Assembly (NCBI GenBank): GCA_033026295.1
Contig: CM065171.1
Location: forward strand, 7,209,957-7,273,956
Source of the DNA: Channa striata
Lineage: Eukaryota > Chordata > Actinopteri > Anabantiformes > Channidae
DNA length: 64,000 bases
Direction: 5' to 3'
How positions within the stretch are numbered: the stretch's first letter is position 1; every line of letters starts with the position of its first letter. Below the pieces are notes generated by a model, which was given only the letters and a program-made list of their open reading frames with translations, ran no database searches and was not told the DNA's origin. Position numbers and translations under genes: made by a program. Shown piece after piece: positions 62,280 through 64,000 of the stretch.

Positions 62280-62760
62280 GCATGTCATTTATTCATTACC
62301 TGGCCAATCCCCACCAGGCTGAACCTCGGAGCCATCAGGCGTATCCACGAGCTGAAGCTGTAATAAGGTTTTAAGTGACTGCCATTAATAATGCTGTGCT
62401 GACATGACGCAAGGCTGATCCGGCCCGGTATGTGGGTTTGTGGGCCTCCGTCATTAGACAGGATGGCTGGCAAGGCAGTTGACTCTCCTTTCAATTCTCA
62501 GTGAGCATTCGGCTGTTGCCTTTAATCTTTCAGCTGCTGGGAGAACCCGAGTCTGTCAATCAGCTGACTGACAGCTCATCTTCCTGGTGGCGGATGTCAT
62601 CCCCACTCTGTTGTTCACTTACGGCCGCCACGGACAGCTCACTATTAGACTGATGCGCAGGATAGATTAATAGCTTAAGTAGCGTGACAAAATGCTTCCT
62701 GATGTGCAGGCACGAATCTCAATCTGTTCGATCCCTGCTGGGATACAGACATTTCCAGTG
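62280..62760. promoter_or_regulatory. Strong candidate enhancer with inverted PBX/MEIS sites around an E-box
   Basis: CTGTCAATCA at 62553-62562 is a perfect (reverse) PBX-MEIS decamer. Two bases later TGACTGACAG at 62565-62574 repeats it in the opposite orientation with one mismatch. The CAGCTG E-box at 62561-62566 spans the centre. Upstream, TGCCATTAAT lies at 62380-62389. The block is repeat-free, with ATTAGACTGATGCGC near 62644. TALE plus bHLH co-binding is well known in hindbrain and limb enhancers. Enhancer status itself is an inference. Confidence 0.45.
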
Positions 62761-63835
62761 AAGTTAATTTGATCTCACACAGAGCAAACCTTAATGGTAT
62801 AACATAAATAAAGAAAACAACCACAACATTCCATTACAAATGAGTTTTTTTTTCCTGTAATAGAAAGTCGATTTTAATGCTGTCAAGTGAAGTCAACTTC
62901 CTATTTAAAGTAGAACTGGAGTTTGTGAAGAAAAGGGCCTAAAGAAAATACACATTAATTTATGTTTTCATCTAAAAAGGTGTGTGTGGAGCCATAAAGC
63001 CACTGCAGAAACACAATGAGATGATGATTTTAAAGTCAGGCAATCCAGGTAGAAAACGTTATTAAAAATGATAATGATGCAAACTGTATCCATGTTTATT
63101 TCATATATTAACTTGAGGAACATCACGGTCTCCTCATCACACAGCAAAGATCGGATATTTTTCCCTCAGCCACTATTTTTTGCTTCTTGCGTGATGAGAA
63201 TAGTGGATGGAAAAACAAAGTATAACCGAGCAGGATTTTTATTGCAGCAGCAGACAGATACACAAAAGCATCTCCACGGATCTGTGCTAAGAGAGGTGTT
63301 AATGATTAACAGTGAGTCACAGAGGAGCCAACATCCACACTTCACTGCAGCATGCGCTGAAATACACTGGATGTTTTTAAAATCCATGTAAATACAAAGA
63401 ATATTGTTCGCTCTCATGCAGCCTTCATTGGGTTATATTCACTCGACAGCTCCCTTAAGACTTCAGTAATGTATTGCCCTGAGTGGACATGCTGTGGTAA
63501 AGCAAATGAAACAAATACAATTAATTTAAAATGTTACCTTCATTAGTGAGATTAAAAAACTGACTTTGGGCTGTATTTTGAACTTGTAAACAAACGGGTC
63601 AAAAAGTTGTTTCTGGGAATGTAAAAACATAAAGTCATTTAAGTCAAACACATGAAAAACAGGCTAATTTAAGCCCAAAGATGCGGAGAGAAAAGGCCAT
63701 AAAAAGAGCGATAAACAGGAGGATAAGAGGTGTAACTGAGCCACAACAGGTACTGCGTGTTTGGAATGACTGACCTCGGTGGACGAATAATTACGGAGTG
63801 AGAGAATGTGGAGAGCATTCCATCTCCACACACTT
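62761..63835. other. No gene seen
   Basis: AT-rich non-coding DNA. The frames at 63068-63391 and 63166-63417 oppose each other and look like shadows. Confidence 0.55.
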
Positions 63836-63854
63836 GTCTCTCTCTCTCTCTCTG
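63836..63854. repeat. (CT)n tract
   Basis: A short pure TC/CT run of about 19 bases. Confidence 0.9.
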
Positions 63855-64000
63855 GTTTATTTCTTTCGCCATATGTGGGTCACGTATTGTTTTGTTGCAC
63901 TCCACTGGTATTCTGTTTCTTCTGCTTCTTTGCTTCTTGTATCTCCACTGTTTTATGATGTCTGTTTCTCTCACTGTATCCCTTAGTGTCTTATTTTCCC
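63855..64000. other. No gene seen; pyrimidine-rich edge of window
   Basis: T/C-rich on the plus strand up to the window edge, without an AG-terminated acceptor. Confidence 0.5.

Noticed and set aside
1..64000. CRISPR arrays, operons, prophage, integrons or other prokaryotic systems
   Set aside because: No spaced direct repeats of the right size, no tandem coding genes with ribosome binding sites, and clear vertebrate repeat families.

Overview
This window reads as non-coding nuclear DNA of a ray-finned fish, most likely a spiny-rayed (percomorph) teleost. The reasons are dispersed copies of repeat families that I recognise as common in teleost genomes, many long CA/GT microsatellites, a degraded Penelope-like retroelement, a terminal-inverted-repeat element, and no bacterial gene organisation. 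No open frame looks like a protein-coding gene; the longest (176 codons, 6256-6786) is about what chance gives in 64 kb. The window is best described as a gene desert or the inside of one or more very long introns. I cannot name the locus.

Layout. 1-2.4 kb: AT-rich DNA with one interspersed repeat (1140-1388). 2.4-11.2 kb: a run of candidate regulatory blocks (homeodomain-type, PBX/MEIS-type and E2F-type motifs) interrupted by a SINE copy (4029-4166) and a possible TATA element (4868). 11-24 kb: mostly unremarkable, with a repeat built of ATATCTGCAAT-like units (16976-17445), a regulatory-looking block (18.06-19.05 kb), a Tc1-like end (23.69 kb) and a striking splice-acceptor/donor juxtaposition at 24000/24001. 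24-32 kb: microsatellites and a 370-bp inverted-repeat element (27594-27961). 32-38.5 kb: dense regulatory-looking DNA plus a GC-rich minus-strand segment that could be an exon (34031-34164). 38.5-47 kb: mixed, with a good regulatory candidate at 45.2-45.76 kb. 47.85-48.42 kb: Penelope-like remnant encoding a broken GIY-YIG segment. 49-56.7 kb: microsatellites, a SINE (51958-52205), and regulatory candidates at 50.25 and 52.7 kb. 56.7-64 kb: more regulatory-looking DNA, a repeat (61490-61738), and a candidate element at 62.28-62.76 kb carrying an inverted pair of PBX/MEIS-like decamers around a CAGCTG E-box.

The main collective signal is a shared vocabulary. The exact 10-mer TGCCATTAAT occurs five times and the PBX/MEIS decamer CTGTCAATCA three times, each far above simple expectation, mostly inside the blocks that look regulatory. 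This fits a cis-regulatory landscape of a developmental gene outside the window. Conservation cannot be seen from one sequence, so every regulatory call is an inference from sequence texture. I found no previously undescribed gene system.
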